Counted from the first letter of the stretch, positions 20,561 through 30,417 are shown. The stretch: 64,000 bases of DNA from Micromonospora sp. RP3T (GCF_003027925.1 NZ_PYPS01000035.1:1-64000), one strand, 5' to 3'. A program made the numbers and translations. The notes: generated from the letters alone by a model not told the origin.

Positions 20561-21676
20561 GTGAAGGTCGGAATCCCCCGCGAGGTCAAGAACCACGAGT
20601 ACCGGGTGGCGATCACGCCGGCGGGCGTCAACGAGTTCTCCCGCCACGGTCACGAGGTCTTCGTCGAGGCGGGTGCCGGGGTCGGCTCCAGCATCACCGA
20701 CGAGGAGTTCGCCGCCGCAGGCGCGAAGATCCTGGCCACCGCCGACGAGGTCTGGGACACCGCCGAGCTGGTGCTCAAGGTCAAGGAGCCGATCGCCGAG
20801 GAGTACCCCCGCATGCGCGAGGGGCAGGTGCTCTTCACCTACCTGCACCTGGCCGCCTCCCGTGAGTGCACCGACGCGCTCGTCGACCGCAAGGTCACCG
20901 GCATCGCGTACGAGACGGTCGAGCTGCCGGACCGGTCGCTGCCGCTGCTCGCCCCGATGTCCGAGGTGGCCGGTCGGCTCGCCCCGCAGGTCGGCGCGTT
21001 CTACATGATGCGCACCGGCGGCGGCCGGGGCGTGCTGCCCGGTGGCGTCTCCGGCGTGTACGCGGCCAAGACCGTGGTCATCGGCGCCGGCGTGTCCGGC
21101 CTCAACGCCGCCGCCATCGCGCTGGGCCTGCAGTCCGAGGTGCTGCTGCTGGACAAGAACGTGGCCCGGCTGCGTTCCGCCGACGCCATCTACCGGGGCC
21201 ACCTGCAGACCGTGGCCTCCAACGCGTACGAGATCGAGCGGGCCGTGCTCGACGCGGACCTGGTCATCGGCGCGGTGCTGGTGCCCGGCGCGAAGGCCCC
21301 GAAGCTGATCTCCAACGAGCTGGTCTCCCGGATGAAGCCGGGCAGCGTGCTCGTCGACATCGCCATCGACCAGGGCGGCTGCTTCGAGGACTCGCGTCCC
21401 ACCACGCACGCCGACCCGGTCTACAAGGTGCACGACTCGATCTTCTACTGCGTGGCGAACATGCCCGGCGCGGTGCCGAACACCAGCACCTACGCGCTGA
21501 CCAACGTCACCCTGCCGTACGCGCTCGAACTGGCCAACCAGGGCTGGCGCACGGCGCTGCGCGGCGACCCGGCGCTGGCGCTGGGCCTGAACACCCACGA
21601 CGGCCGGGTCGTCTACGGCCCGGTCGCCGAGGCGCACGGCATGGACGTGCTGCCGCTGGCCGAGGTGCTGAGCTGA
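20561..21676 (+). CDS. ald: Alanine dehydrogenase
   Basis: A 371-aa NAD-dependent enzyme interconverting L-alanine and pyruvate plus ammonia. It begins [20 protein letters not shown]. The substrate Lys in LVLKVKEP and His in TYLHLAAS are present, and the NAD-binding loop is [18 protein letters not shown] at about residues 172-189. Length equals that of characterised Ald. GTG at 20561 is chosen for the GGAGGAAGG site ten bases upstream. It overlaps xerD by 4 nt. Confidence 0.96.
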   Translation: MKVGIPREVKNHEYRVAITPAGVNEFSRHGHEVFVEAGAGVGSSITDEEFAAAGAKILATADEVWDTAELVLKVKEPIAEEYPRMREGQVLFTYLHLAASRECTDALVDRKVTGIAYETVELPDRSLPLLAPMSEVAGRLAPQVGAFYMMRTGGGRGVLPGGVSGVYAAKTVVIGAGVSGLNAAAIALGLQSEVLLLDKNVARLRSADAIYRGHLQTVASNAYEIERAVLDADLVIGAVLVPGAKAPKLISNELVSRMKPGSVLVDIAIDQGGCFEDSRPTTHADPVYKVHDSIFYCVANMPGAVPNTSTYALTNVTLPYALELANQGWRTALRGDPALALGLNTHDGRVVYGPVAEAHGMDVLPLAEVLS

Positions 21677-22662
21677 CCGACCCCGAGGCGCACCGGGCCG
21701 GCGCGACGCCCGCGCCGGCCCTGCGCCGCGCGGTCCGGAGCTATCTGGACCACCTCACCGTCGAGCGTGGCCTGTCCGGGAACACGCTCGCCTCGTACCG
21801 CCGGGACCTGGACCGCTACCTCGACACGCTGGCCGCCGCCGGGGTGGCCGACCTGGCCGCCGCCGGCCCGGCCGAGGTCGAGGCCCACCTGGCCCGGCTG
21901 CGGTCCGGCGACGACGACCACCCGCCGCTCGCCGTCTCGTCCACCGCCCGCGCCGCCAGCGCGGTACGCGGCCTGCACCGCTTCGCGCTGCGCGAGGGCC
22001 TGGCCGGCGCCGACCCCGGCCGCGACGTCCGCCCGCCGACCCCGCCGCGCCGGCTGCCCCGGGCGCTGCCGGTCGACGCCGTGCTCCGGCTGATCGACGC
22101 CGCCGGCCCGGCGACCGCCACCGGCGACGACGCGCCCCGCGCGCTGCGCGACCGGGCGCTGCTGGAATTCCTGTACGGCACCGGCGCGCGCGTCTCCGAG
22201 GCGGTCGGCGCGGTCGTCGACGACCTCGACCTGGACGCCGGCGCCGTGCTGCTGCGTGGCAAGGGCGGCAAGGCCCGCCTCGTGCCGGTCGGCGGGTACG
22301 CCGCCGACGCGGTGCGCGCCTGGCTGACCCGGGGTCGCCCGGCGCTGCTCGCCGCCGGGCGGGGCACGCCGGCGCTGTTCGTCAACGCCCGGGGCGGGCC
22401 GCTCACCCGGCAGGGCGCCTGGGGTGTGCTGCGCGCCGCCGCCGACCGGGCCGGCCTGCCGGTCGACGGGCCGGACGCGGTCTCCCCGCACACGCTGCGC
22501 CATTCGTACGCCACCCACCTGCTCGACGGCGGCGCGGACGTGCGCGTGGTGCAGGAACTGCTCGGCCACGCGTCGGTGACCACCACCCAGGTGTACACGT
22601 TGGTCACCGTGGACCGACTGCGCGAGGTGTACGCCACCGCGCATCCGCGTGCGCTCACCTGA
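21673..22662 (+). CDS. xerD: Site-specific tyrosine recombinase XerD
   Basis: A 329-aa recombinase that resolves chromosome dimers. The N-terminal SAM-like core-binding domain covers about 17-115. The catalytic domain has Arg in [10 protein letters not shown], Lys in [24 protein letters not shown] and [12 protein letters not shown] with the Tyr nucleophile. No ATG, GTG or TTG lies in frame between the ald stop region and the domain, so a rare CTG at 21673 is inferred; it overlaps the ald stop as CTGA, like the GTGA junctions elsewhere here. Confidence 0.9.
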   Translation: MTDPEAHRAGATPAPALRRAVRSYLDHLTVERGLSGNTLASYRRDLDRYLDTLAAAGVADLAAAGPAEVEAHLARLRSGDDDHPPLAVSSTARAASAVRGLHRFALREGLAGADPGRDVRPPTPPRRLPRALPVDAVLRLIDAAGPATATGDDAPRALRDRALLEFLYGTGARVSEAVGAVVDDLDLDAGAVLLRGKGGKARLVPVGGYAADAVRAWLTRGRPALLAAGRGTPALFVNARGGPLTRQGAWGVLRAAADRAGLPVDGPDAVSPHTLRHSYATHLLDGGADVRVVQELLGHASVTTTQVYTLVTVDRLREVYATAHPRALT

Positions 22663-22832
22663 CGGCCGGCCGACACGCCGACCCGCTGCCGAACGTGCTG
22701 CTCGCCCGTGGCGTACAGTCGGCATCGGCGCGGGCCTCCAGGTGCGACGGACCGGGGGGTGCGCAGCGGCGCCGCGAGGGACGTCGGACGGCTCCGACGC
22801 CGGGTTGGTCGTCGGGAGGGGGCAACGAGGAC

Positions 22833-23756
22833 ATGGCAGGAAACGGTGACCGTGCCGAGACCTGGACGTCGGAGCTCCGTGAGCAGCAGGCGACGCTCGG
22901 CGCCGACCTCGGCCCCGCCGACCCGGCCGCCTACACGATGCGCAAGCCGATCCCGGAACCGATGCCGACCGACCGGCACGGCCCGGCGCGGATCATCGCG
23001 ATGGCCAACCAGAAGGGTGGCGTCGGCAAGACCACGACCACCATCAACCTGGGCGCCGCGCTCGCGGAATACGGCCGCAAGGTGCTGCTCGTCGACTTCG
23101 ACCCGCAGGGCGCCCTCTCCGTCGGCCTGGGCGTCAACCCGCACAACCTCGACCTGTCGGTCTACAACCTGCTCATGCAGGACGACGTCACCGCCGAGGA
23201 CGTCCTGATCAAGACCGACGTGGCCGGGCTGCACCTGCTCCCCGCCAACATCGACCTCTCCGCCGCCGAGATACAGCTCGTCAACGAGGTCGCCCGGGAG
23301 ATGGCCCTGGCCCGGGTGCTGCGCACCATCCGCAAGGAGTACGACTTCATCCTGATCGACTGCCAGCCCTCGCTGGGCCTGCTGGCGATCAACGCGTTGA
23401 CCGTGGCGCACGGCGTGCTCATCCCGCTGGAGTGCGAGTTCTTCAGCCTGCGCGGCGTCGCGCTGCTGCTGGACACCATCGACAAGGTGCGCGAGCGGCT
23501 CAACTTCGACCTCGAACTCGAAGGCATCCTCGCCACCATGTACGACAGCCGCACCACCCACTGCCGTCAGGTGCTGCAACGGGTGGTCGAGGCGTTCGGC
23601 GACAAGGTCTACCAGACCGTCATCACCAAGACGGTGAAGTTCCCCGAGTCGACGGTGGCCGGCGCGCCGATCACCACGCTCGACCCGGCCTCCTCGGGCG
23701 CGCGCAACTACCGGCAGCTCGCCCGAGAGGTGATCGCCGCCGAGACGGACCGGTAG
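22833..23756 (+). CDS. ParA-family ATPase (Soj-like) linked to scpAB
   Basis: A 307-aa ParA-type P-loop ATPase. The deviant Walker A KGGVGKTTTTINLGAAL lies at about 55-71, with LLVDFDPQGALS and FILIDCQPSLGLL following. A 45-residue N-terminal extension precedes the domain. ATG at 22833 has a GAGG site. The xerD-parA-scpA-scpB order equals Rv1701 and Rv1708-Rv1710, where ParA is thought to act in segregation together with the ScpAB-SMC complex. No parB partner is adjacent, so it is distinct from the origin-linked parAB pair. Confidence 0.92.
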   Translation: MAGNGDRAETWTSELREQQATLGADLGPADPAAYTMRKPIPEPMPTDRHGPARIIAMANQKGGVGKTTTTINLGAALAEYGRKVLLVDFDPQGALSVGLGVNPHNLDLSVYNLLMQDDVTAEDVLIKTDVAGLHLLPANIDLSAAEIQLVNEVAREMALARVLRTIRKEYDFILIDCQPSLGLLAINALTVAHGVLIPLECEFFSLRGVALLLDTIDKVRERLNFDLELEGILATMYDSRTTHCRQVLQRVVEAFGDKVYQTVITKTVKFPESTVAGAPITTLDPASSGARNYRQLAREVIAAETDR

Positions 23757-23797
23757 GGCGTCCGCCACCCGCCCACCGCGTCGACTACGGTTTCCCG

Positions 23798-24817
23798 GTG
23801 ACCGCGCCGCCCCTCGACCCGCCGCACGGCGCCGGCGACCCCGCCGAGGTCGACACCGGGCCCGCCGAGACCAGCGGTTTCACGGTCCGGTTGGACAACT
23901 TCACCGGCCCGTTCGACCTGCTGCTCCAGCTGATCAGCAAGCACAAGCTGGACGTCACCGAGGTCGCGCTGCACAAGGTCACCGACGAGTTCATCGCGTA
24001 CCTGCGCGCCATGGGCGACCAGTGGGACCTGGACGAGACAAGCGAGTTCCTGCTGGTCGCCGCCACCCTGCTCGACCTGAAGGCGGCCCGGCTGCTGCCC
24101 TCGGCCGAGGTGGAGGACGAGGCGGACCTGGCGCTGCTGGAGGCGCGGGACCTGCTCTTCGCCCGACTGTTGCAGTACAAGGCGTACAAGGAGGCGGCGG
24201 CGCACATCGCCGGGTTGGAGGCGGTCGGCGGTCGGCGCTACCCGCGGGCGGTCACCCTGGAGCCCCGGTACGCCGAGGCGCTGCCGGACCTGGTGCTCGG
24301 CATCGGCCCGCAGCGGCTGCTCCGGCTCGCGGTCAAGGCGATGAGCCCGAAGCCGGTGCCCGAGGTGTCCATCGCGCACGTGCACATGGTCCGGGTCAGC
24401 GTCCGGGAGCACGCCGGCATCATCGCCGAGCGGCTGCGCCGGGCCGGTGTCGCCACCTTCTCGCAGCTCTGCGCCGACTGCGACATCACGCTGGAGGTGG
24501 TGGCCCGGTTCCTGGCGCTGCTGGAGCTGTACCGGCAGGGCCTCGTCGCGTTCGTGCAGGAGCAGGCGCTGGAGGAGCTGACGGTCCGCTGGACCGGCCC
24601 GGCCGACGGCGACGCCGAGCTGACCGTCGACGAGTACGCCGGCGCCCCGGAGCCGCCCACCGCCCGGGCCGCCGCCCCCGGACCGGATGCCGCGTCCGCC
24701 CCCGGCGTGCCCGACGACGCACTCGCTGACGTGGCTCCCTCCGACGTCACCGTCCGACCCGCTGACGCCGGCTCGCGCCGCGAGGCGGCGGACACGACCG
24801 CACCGACGCAGGAGTGA
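23798..24817 (+). CDS. scpA: Segregation and condensation protein A
   Basis: A 339-aa kleisin that bridges SMC heads in the condensin complex. The family signature GFTVRLDNFTGPFDLLLQLI lies at about 28-47, followed by ISKHKLDVTEVALHKVTDEF. The C-terminal winged helix is near 210-265, and a low-complexity tail of about 65 residues follows. GTG at 23798 fits the conserved N-terminus; the frame upstream runs over parA. scpB starts 4 bases after the stop. Confidence 0.94.
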   Translation: MTAPPLDPPHGAGDPAEVDTGPAETSGFTVRLDNFTGPFDLLLQLISKHKLDVTEVALHKVTDEFIAYLRAMGDQWDLDETSEFLLVAATLLDLKAARLLPSAEVEDEADLALLEARDLLFARLLQYKAYKEAAAHIAGLEAVGGRRYPRAVTLEPRYAEALPDLVLGIGPQRLLRLAVKAMSPKPVPEVSIAHVHMVRVSVREHAGIIAERLRRAGVATFSQLCADCDITLEVVARFLALLELYRQGLVAFVQEQALEELTVRWTGPADGDAELTVDEYAGAPEPPTARAAAPGPDAASAPGVPDDALADVAPSDVTVRPADAGSRREAADTTAPTQE

Positions 24818-24821
24818 CCTG

Positions 24822-25781
24822 ATGAGCGACGAGGAGCGCGGCGACTCCCTGGCCGACCAGGCCGCCGCCTGGATCCCCCCGTGGGAGCGCATTCCGCCCA
24901 AGCCCGACCCCACGGACGAGCGCTCGGGACGTGCCGATCGATCCGAGCCCGAGACCTTGGACACTGACCGGCCACCGGAACCGGAAGCTGACCACGATCT
25001 CGATCCCTCCACAGATCTTGGAAGCAATGGGCCCCCCGAGGGGCCGAATTCTTCCAAGATCTCGTCCGCGGGCGAGCCGCACCGAGATCTTGGTACCGGG
25101 GCGCCCCTGGAGGGGCGGGACCGCACCAAGATCTCAGGGGAGACCTCGCACGGCGACGAGGAGGGCGCTTCCGGCGTACCTCCGAAGCGTTCACGCCGGC
25201 GGGCGGCGCCGGAGCCGGCGCCCGCGCCCGTCCTGGACGACGCGGAGCTGCGCGGCGCGCTGGAGGCGATCCTGCTGGTGGTGGACCAGCCGGTCAGCGA
25301 GCTGGTGCTGGCCGAGGTGCTGGAGCAGGCCCCGGAACGGGTCGGCGCGATGCTCGACGAGATCGCCGCCGGCTACACCTCGGCCGGGCACGGGTTCGAG
25401 CTGCGCCGCGCCGCGGGTGGCTGGCGTCTCTACACCCGGCCGGAATACGCCACCTACGTCGAGCGGTTCGTGCTGGAGGGGCAGTCGGTCCGGCTGACCC
25501 AGGCCGCGCTGGAGACACTCGCCGTGGTCGCCTACCGCCAGCCGGTGACCCGGTCGCGCATCTCGGCCATCCGGGGTGTCAACTGCGACGGGGTGCTCCG
25601 TACCCTGGTGGGTCGCGGCCTGGTCGAGGAGTGCGGCACCGAAGCGGACAGCGGTGCGTTCCTCTACCGGACCACCACCATGTTCCTGGAGAAGCTGGGG
25701 CTCAACTCGGTGGACGACCTGCCGCCCCTGGCCCCGTTCCTCCCCGACGACGTAGAAGAGTTTGCCGATGCGACGCGATGA
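24822..25781 (+). CDS. scpB: Segregation and condensation protein B
   Basis: A 319-aa protein. ScpB forms a dimer of tandem winged helices on ScpA. The conserved part begins near residue 140 (LRGALEAILLVVDQPVSELVLAEVLEQ misses none of the usual helices) and includes TQAALETLAVVAYRQPVTR and VNCDGVLRTLVGRGLVEE. The first 140 residues are unusually long, disordered and contain two translated palindromic DNA elements. ATG at 24822 with a GGAG site just before. Its end overlaps the pseudouridine synthase gene. Confidence 0.93.
   Translation: MSDEERGDSLADQAAAWIPPWERIPPKPDPTDERSGRADRSEPETLDTDRPPEPEADHDLDPSTDLGSNGPPEGPNSSKISSAGEPHRDLGTGAPLEGRDRTKISGETSHGDEEGASGVPPKRSRRRAAPEPAPAPVLDDAELRGALEAILLVVDQPVSELVLAEVLEQAPERVGAMLDEIAAGYTSAGHGFELRRAAGGWRLYTRPEYATYVERFVLEGQSVRLTQAALETLAVVAYRQPVTRSRISAIRGVNCDGVLRTLVGRGLVEECGTEADSGAFLYRTTTMFLEKLGLNSVDDLPPLAPFLPDDVEEFADATR
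25013..25062. repeat. Nested palindromic element inside scpB (copy 1)
   Basis: Perfect 12-bp outer arms AGATCTTGGAAG (25013-25024) and CTTCCAAGATCT (25051-25062) surround an inner GGCCCC/GGGGCC dyad. It is translated in frame within the scpB N-terminal linker. Confidence 0.8.
25084..25135. repeat. Nested palindromic element inside scpB (copy 2)
   Basis: Perfect 11-bp outer arms GAGATCTTGGT (25084-25094) and ACCAAGATCTC (25125-25135) surround an inner CGCCCC/GGGGCG dyad. It has the same architecture and the same GATCTTGG core as copy 1, 21 bases away. Confidence 0.8.
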
Positions 25782-26538
25782 CCGTGCCCCGAAGCCCGAC
25801 GCCCCCGTGTACGAGAGCGCCGAGCGCCTCCAGAAGGTGCTCGCCGCCGCGGGGGTGGGCTCGCGGCGGGCCTGCGAGGACCTGATCTTCCGGCGGCGGG
25901 TCACGGTCAACGGCCGGGTCGCGCAGCTCGGTGACAAGGCCGACCCGGCACGCGACGTGATCCACGTCGACGGCGAGCGGCTCCAGGCCGACGTCCGCCT
26001 CGTCTACGTGGCGATGAACAAGCCGCGCGGGGTGGTCACCACCATGGCTGACGAGAAGGGCCGCACCGAGCTCGCCGACTTCATCGGCGCGCGGCTGGAG
26101 CAGCGGGTCTACCACGTCGGGCGACTGGACGCCGACAGCGAGGGCCTGCTCCTGCTCACCAACGACGGCACCCTCGCCCACAAGCTCATGCACCCGTCGT
26201 ACGAGGTGCTCAAGACCTATCTCGCCGAGGTGGCCGGGCCGATCCCGCGCAACCTGGGCAAGCGGCTGACCGGCGGCGTCGAGCTGGAGGACGGGCCGGT
26301 GAAGGTCGACGGGTTCAAGGTGGTCGACACGCTCGGCAAGACCGCCCAGGTGGAGCTGACCCTGCACGAGGGGCGCAAGCACATCGTCCGACGCCTGATG
26401 GCCGAGGTGGGACATCCGGTGTCCCGGCTGATCCGTACCTCGATCGGTCCGATCAAGCTCGGTGACCTGCGCACCGGGCGGCTGCGGCGGCTGACAAACG
26501 CGGAGGTCGCCGCCCTGTTCAAGGCCGTGGGTGACTGA
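25768..26538 (+). CDS. RluB/RsuA-type rRNA pseudouridine synthase
   Basis: A 256-aa enzyme: an N-terminal S4 domain (ERLQKVLAAAGVGSRRACEDLI) and a catalytic domain with the Asp motif VGRLDADSEGLLLLTNDG at about 113-130, followed by KTYLAEV and EGRKHIVRRLMAEVGHPV. RluB modifies 23S rRNA near position 2605; the exact target here is inferred. ATG at 25768 lies inside the scpB end, with AGAAGAG upstream; an in-frame TTG at 25762 would add two residues. Confidence 0.92.
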   Translation: MRRDDRAPKPDAPVYESAERLQKVLAAAGVGSRRACEDLIFRRRVTVNGRVAQLGDKADPARDVIHVDGERLQADVRLVYVAMNKPRGVVTTMADEKGRTELADFIGARLEQRVYHVGRLDADSEGLLLLTNDGTLAHKLMHPSYEVLKTYLAEVAGPIPRNLGKRLTGGVELEDGPVKVDGFKVVDTLGKTAQVELTLHEGRKHIVRRLMAEVGHPVSRLIRTSIGPIKLGDLRTGRLRRLTNAEVAALFKAVGD

Positions 26539-26711
26539 CCGGAGACGTTCGGGGTGGGGCGCCCGGTAGGCTTCGACGCGGTCCGCGGGCCGGCGCGCAC
26601 GCGCCCCCGACGGTCGCCCGCGCGGCGCGGGCATGATTGACGACGAGAAACCATCCGCTCAACGGCGTCGCTCCGTGACGACCTGCGAGGTACGGGCTGA
26701 GGAGGACAACG

Positions 26712-27392
26712 GTGGAGGAAAAGGTACCGGCCGGGCGTTGCGTGGTCGCGGTGGACGGGCCGTCCGGTTCGGGCAAGTCCACCGTGTCGCGGCGACTGGC
26801 GGTGAGCCTCGGCGCCCGCTACCTCGACACCGGCGCCATGTACCGGGCGCTGACCTGGGCGGTCCTGCGCTCCGGCGTCGAGCTGACCGACACCGAGTCG
26901 GTGGCCAAGGTCGCCGGTGAGGCCGACCTGCGCATCGGCACCGACCCCCAGGGGTACGCGGTCACCGTCGACGGTATCGACGTGTCCACCGACATCCGCG
27001 GCCCGGAGGTGACCGGCGCGGTCTCCGCGGTGGCCGCCGTGGGCGCGGTCCGGGAACTGCTGGTGGACCGGCAGCGGCGGCTGGTCGCCGAGGCGGGCCG
27101 GATCGTGGTGGAGGGCCGCGACATCGGCTCGGTGGTGACGCCCGACGCCGACCTGAAGGTCTACCTGACCGCCTCCGAGTCGGCGCGCGCCCAGCGGCGC
27201 AGCGCCGAGGACGCCGCCGACGTCTCGGCTACCGCCGCCGACCTGGCCCGTCGGGACCGGCTCGACTCGACCCGCACGGTCAACCCGCTCCAGCAGGCTC
27301 CCGACGCCGTGGTGCTGGACACCACCGAGCTGGGCATCGACGAGGTCGTCGCCCGCCTGCGTGACCTGCTCACCGAGCGGGGTGTGGCATGA
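26712..27392 (+). CDS. cmk: Cytidylate kinase
   Basis: A 226-aa nucleotide kinase phosphorylating CMP/dCMP. The P-loop is VDGPSGSGKSTVSRRLA at about residues 13-29, then YLDTGAMYRALTW, VEGRDIGSVVTPDADLKVYL and a LID-like RRDRLDSTR. GTG start at 26712 after GAGGACAAC. It sits between the pseudouridine synthase and der exactly as in Rv1711-Rv1713. Together with pyrG it keeps CTP synthesis clustered here. Confidence 0.95.
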   Translation: MEEKVPAGRCVVAVDGPSGSGKSTVSRRLAVSLGARYLDTGAMYRALTWAVLRSGVELTDTESVAKVAGEADLRIGTDPQGYAVTVDGIDVSTDIRGPEVTGAVSAVAAVGAVRELLVDRQRRLVAEAGRIVVEGRDIGSVVTPDADLKVYLTASESARAQRRSAEDAADVSATAADLARRDRLDSTRTVNPLQQAPDAVVLDTTELGIDEVVARLRDLLTERGVA

Positions 27393-27442
27393 ACGGGTTC
27401 TCGCGGGCGCCGCAGGCGCGGACGAAGGGTGACTCGGCATGA
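27389..27442 (+). CDS. 17-codon bridging mini-ORF between cmk and der
   Basis: The peptide [17 protein letters not shown] starts with ATG overlapping the cmk stop (ATGA) and ends with TGA overlapping the der start (ATGA). It fills the 46-base gap exactly. It may have no function as a peptide but could carry ribosomes from cmk to der. Existence as a translated product is inferred only from the two overlaps. Confidence 0.35.
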   Translation: MNGFSRAPQARTKGDSA

Positions 27443-28845
27443 CCGACGACTTCGGTGGCTGGGTGGAGCTGCGTGAGCCGGAGGCCGAGGCCGACGAGCC
27501 GACCGGCCCGCAGCCCGTGGTGGCCGTGGTCGGCCGCCCCAACGTGGGCAAGTCCACGCTGGTGAACCGCATCATCGGCCGCCGCCAGGCGGTCGTCGAG
27601 GACATCCCCGGCGTGACCCGGGACCGGGTGCCGTACGACGCGCAGTGGAACGGCCGGGCGTTCACCGTGGTGGACACCGGCGGCTGGGAGCCCGACGCCA
27701 AGGACCGGGCCGCCGCCATCGCCGCCCAGGCCGAGGCGGCCGTGGCCACCGCCGACGTGGTGCTGTTCGTGGTGGACGCCATGGTCGGCTCGACCGACGT
27801 GGACGAGGCCGCGGTGAAGATGCTGCGGCGCAGCGCCAAGCCGGTGATCCTGGTGGGCAACAAGGCCGACAACACCACCATCGAGATGGAGGCGACCGCG
27901 CTGTGGTCGCTCGGCCTCGGTGAACCGTTCCCGGTGTCGGCGCTGCACGGCCGCGGCTCCGGCGACCTGCTCGACGCCATCATGGCCGCGCTGCCCGAGG
28001 CGCCGCCGATCGTGGAGAACCGGCCGCGCGGGCCGCGTCGGGTGGCCCTGGTGGGCCGGCCCAACGTCGGCAAGTCCAGCCTGCTCAACCGGTTCTCCGG
28101 CGAGGAGCGGGCGGTGGTCGACTCGGTCGCCGGCACCACCGTCGACCCGGTGGACAGCCTGGTCGAGATCGGCGGCGAGACCTGGCAGCTGGTGGACACC
28201 GCCGGCCTGCGCAAGCGGGTCGGCAAGGCCAGCGGCACGGAATACTACGCCAGCCTGCGTACCGCTTCGGCGATCGAGGCGGCCGAGGTGGCGGTGGTGC
28301 TGCTGGACTCCAGCGAGGTGATCAGCGAGCAGGACCAGCGGATTCTCACCATGGTGGTGGAGGCCGGCCGGGCCCTGGTCATCGCGTTCAACAAGTGGGA
28401 CCTGGTCGACGCCGACCGCCGCTACTACCTGGACAAGGAGATCGACCGGGAGCTGCGGCGGATCCCGTGGGCGATCCGGCTGAACCTGTCCGCGCAGACC
28501 GGCCGGGCGGTGGACAAGCTCGCCCCGGCGCTGCGCAAGGCGCTCGCGAGCTGGGAGACCCGGATTCCCACCGCGCAGCTCAACCAGTGGCTCACCGCAC
28601 TGGTCCAGGCCACCCCGCACCCGGTGCGCGGCGGGCGCGCCCCGCGCATCCTGTTCGCCACCCAGGCCGGGGTGGCGCCGCCGCGGTTCGTGTTGTTCAC
28701 CACCGGCCCGCTTGACGCCGGCTACCAGCGGTTCGTGGAGCGCAAGCTGCGCGAGGAGTTCGGCTTCGAGGGTAGCCCGATCGACATCTCGGTGCGTCCG
28801 CGCAAGAAGCTGGGCCCGGGCGGTCGCGGCAAGGCGCACGGCTGA
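27439..28845 (+). CDS. der: Ribosome biogenesis GTPase Der (EngA)
   Basis: A 468-aa protein with two tandem GTPase domains followed by a KH-like domain, acting in 50S subunit maturation. Domain 1 has [14 protein letters not shown] (about 32-45), DTGGWE and NKAD. Domain 2 has [14 protein letters not shown] (about 207-220), DTAGLRKR and NKWD. The C-terminal KH-like part begins near 375. ATG at 27439. All G1-G5 motifs look intact. A strong terminator follows. Confidence 0.96.
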   Translation: MTDDFGGWVELREPEAEADEPTGPQPVVAVVGRPNVGKSTLVNRIIGRRQAVVEDIPGVTRDRVPYDAQWNGRAFTVVDTGGWEPDAKDRAAAIAAQAEAAVATADVVLFVVDAMVGSTDVDEAAVKMLRRSAKPVILVGNKADNTTIEMEATALWSLGLGEPFPVSALHGRGSGDLLDAIMAALPEAPPIVENRPRGPRRVALVGRPNVGKSSLLNRFSGEERAVVDSVAGTTVDPVDSLVEIGGETWQLVDTAGLRKRVGKASGTEYYASLRTASAIEAAEVAVVLLDSSEVISEQDQRILTMVVEAGRALVIAFNKWDLVDADRRYYLDKEIDRELRRIPWAIRLNLSAQTGRAVDKLAPALRKALASWETRIPTAQLNQWLTALVQATPHPVRGGRAPRILFATQAGVAPPRFVLFTTGPLDAGYQRFVERKLREEFGFEGSPIDISVRPRKKLGPGGRGKAHG

Positions 28846-28856
28846 GCGGTGCCACG

Positions 28857-28891
28857 AAGAAGCCGCCGGGGCACTCCCCGGCGGCTTCTTT
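28857..28891 (+). terminator. Terminator after der
   Basis: Perfect 15-bp inverted repeat AAGAAGCCGCCGGGG (28857-28871) with CCCCGGCGGCTTCTT (28876-28890), loop CACT, followed by a short T run. It closes the core gene run before the tRNA. Confidence 0.92.
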
Positions 28892-29014
28892 CCTAGGACG
28901 CTTTAGGGGGAGTGACGCCGACCCCGTGCGGTCGCCGAGGGGCCCTGTGCGTACGGTGCGAAGATCTTGCGCTAAGCTGTACCGGCTGCCGCGGGCAACG
29001 ACGCGCGGGGGCAT

Positions 29015-29090
<76 letters not shown>

Positions 29091-29095
29091 AAGAA

Positions 29096-29131
29096 AAAGC
29101 CCTGACCAGCGGAAATGCTGGCCAGGGCTTT
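29096..29131. terminator. Terminator between tRNA-Pro and integrase
   Basis: 15-bp arms AAAGCCCTGACCAGC (29096-29110) and GCTGGCCAGGGCTTT (29117-29131) with one mismatch. It lies between convergent genes and could stop transcripts from both the tRNA and the integrase. Confidence 0.8.
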
Positions 29132-29202
29132 GACTTTCTTCTATGGAGATTTGAACCGCCCCCCGAAAACCCCCCGTTTACGTGGTGCGGCAACCAAGTT
29201 CG

Positions 29203-30414
29203 TCATCGGTGTGCATCGTTCTCTCCTGACGATGATCCTTGGCTGATCGGGTGGCTGCCGAGCCGTTCGAGGATGCCGGACACGTCTGGGGCTTGTACCG
29301 GCTTGGCGATGTAGTAGGTGTCGGTGACCTCCTCGCTGGAGTGCCCGAGCTGCGCCGCCGCGCTCTTGGTGTCGGTCTCCTCCTTGATGAGGGTGGCGAC
29401 GGTCTTGCGGAAGGTGTGCGGGGTGACCCAGTCGAGGTCGGCTTCGGCGCGGGCCTGGCGCCACTGACGGCGCACGTTGTTGGGTGAGAGCCAGGTGCCT
29501 CGTCGAGAGGCGAAGATCGCGTCGTGGGGGTTGTCCGCGGCGGTGAGCTTGCGGGCCATCAGCATGCCGACCGCGAACCGGGGGAGGACGACCCTCCGGT
29601 AGCCGGCGTCGCTCTTGGTCCAGGGCTGTCGGATGAAGCCCTGGCCCTTGATGAAGACCAGCGTGCCGCAGATCGTCAGGGTTGGTCGTTCGCTGGCGAG
29701 GTCCAGGTCCTCCCAGCGGAGGGCGAGGATCTCGCCGATACGGGCGCCGGTGGCGAGCATGAGGTCGACGACATCGGCCAGGTCGCCGCTGTGCCGAGGC
29801 CCGGGCTTGCCAGGGATCGGCCGCTGCCATTCGCGGATGGCAGCGCGGACGGCTTGGAGTTGCTCGGGCGAGAGGACGACGACGGTGCGGCGGGGTTTGC
29901 GGAGTCGGCCGGTGTCGCGGACCGGGTTGGTGGGGATGGCACCGTGGCGTACGGCCAGAGCGAACATCTGACTGAGTACGACCTTCACGCCTTTGGCGGC
30001 TGAGGGGCGGTCCTTGGCGATGTCGCGCAGGAACCGGTCGAGGCGTCCGACGCTGGCTTCCCGGACTCGGAGGTTGCCGAGGGCGGGCAGAATCGAGGTG
30101 CGGACGCTGGTCGCGTATCGGTGGATGGTCTGTTGCGCGATGCGCTGCTCGGCGGTGATTTCTTCGACCCATAGTTCGGCGAGGGCGCTGATGCGGGTCT
30201 CGCGGGTGATCTCGTCGTCGGTGGGGGTGGCACGGTCGCGGAGTTTGACCTTCAGGGTCCGTTCGGCGGCCGGGCCGGTGGTGTCGGTGACTTCGATGTC
30301 GCGGGTGATGCCGTCGTAGTCGCGGAACCGGGCGCGGGCCCGGAATCTTCTCGGGCCGAGTTTCTCGATCCGGATCTTTCCGGAGGTGCCGATGGCCAGT
30401 TCAGGTCGGGCCAT
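29203..30414 (-). CDS. int: Tyrosine integrase of the element
   Basis: A 403-aa phage-type integrase. The N-terminal part (about 1-60) is an AP2-like arm-binding segment (GPRRFRARARFRDYDG). The core-binding domain covers about 70-170. The catalytic domain has Arg in TGARIGEILALRWEDL, HTFRKTVATLIKEE, and LGHSSEEVTDTYY with Tyr. All catalytic residues are present, so excision and integration competence is plausible. It lies 3 bases after the excisionase-like gene and ends next to the tRNA target. Confidence 0.95.
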   Translation of the reverse strand: MARPELAIGTSGKIRIEKLGPRRFRARARFRDYDGITRDIEVTDTTGPAAERTLKVKLRDRATPTDDEITRETRISALAELWVEEITAEQRIAQQTIHRYATSVRTSILPALGNLRVREASVGRLDRFLRDIAKDRPSAAKGVKVVLSQMFALAVRHGAIPTNPVRDTGRLRKPRRTVVVLSPEQLQAVRAAIREWQRPIPGKPGPRHSGDLADVVDLMLATGARIGEILALRWEDLDLASERPTLTICGTLVFIKGQGFIRQPWTKSDAGYRRVVLPRFAVGMLMARKLTAADNPHDAIFASRRGTWLSPNNVRRQWRQARAEADLDWVTPHTFRKTVATLIKEETDTKSAAAQLGHSSEEVTDTYYIAKPVQAPDVSGILERLGSHPISQGSSSGENDAHR

Positions 30415-30417
30415 GGT

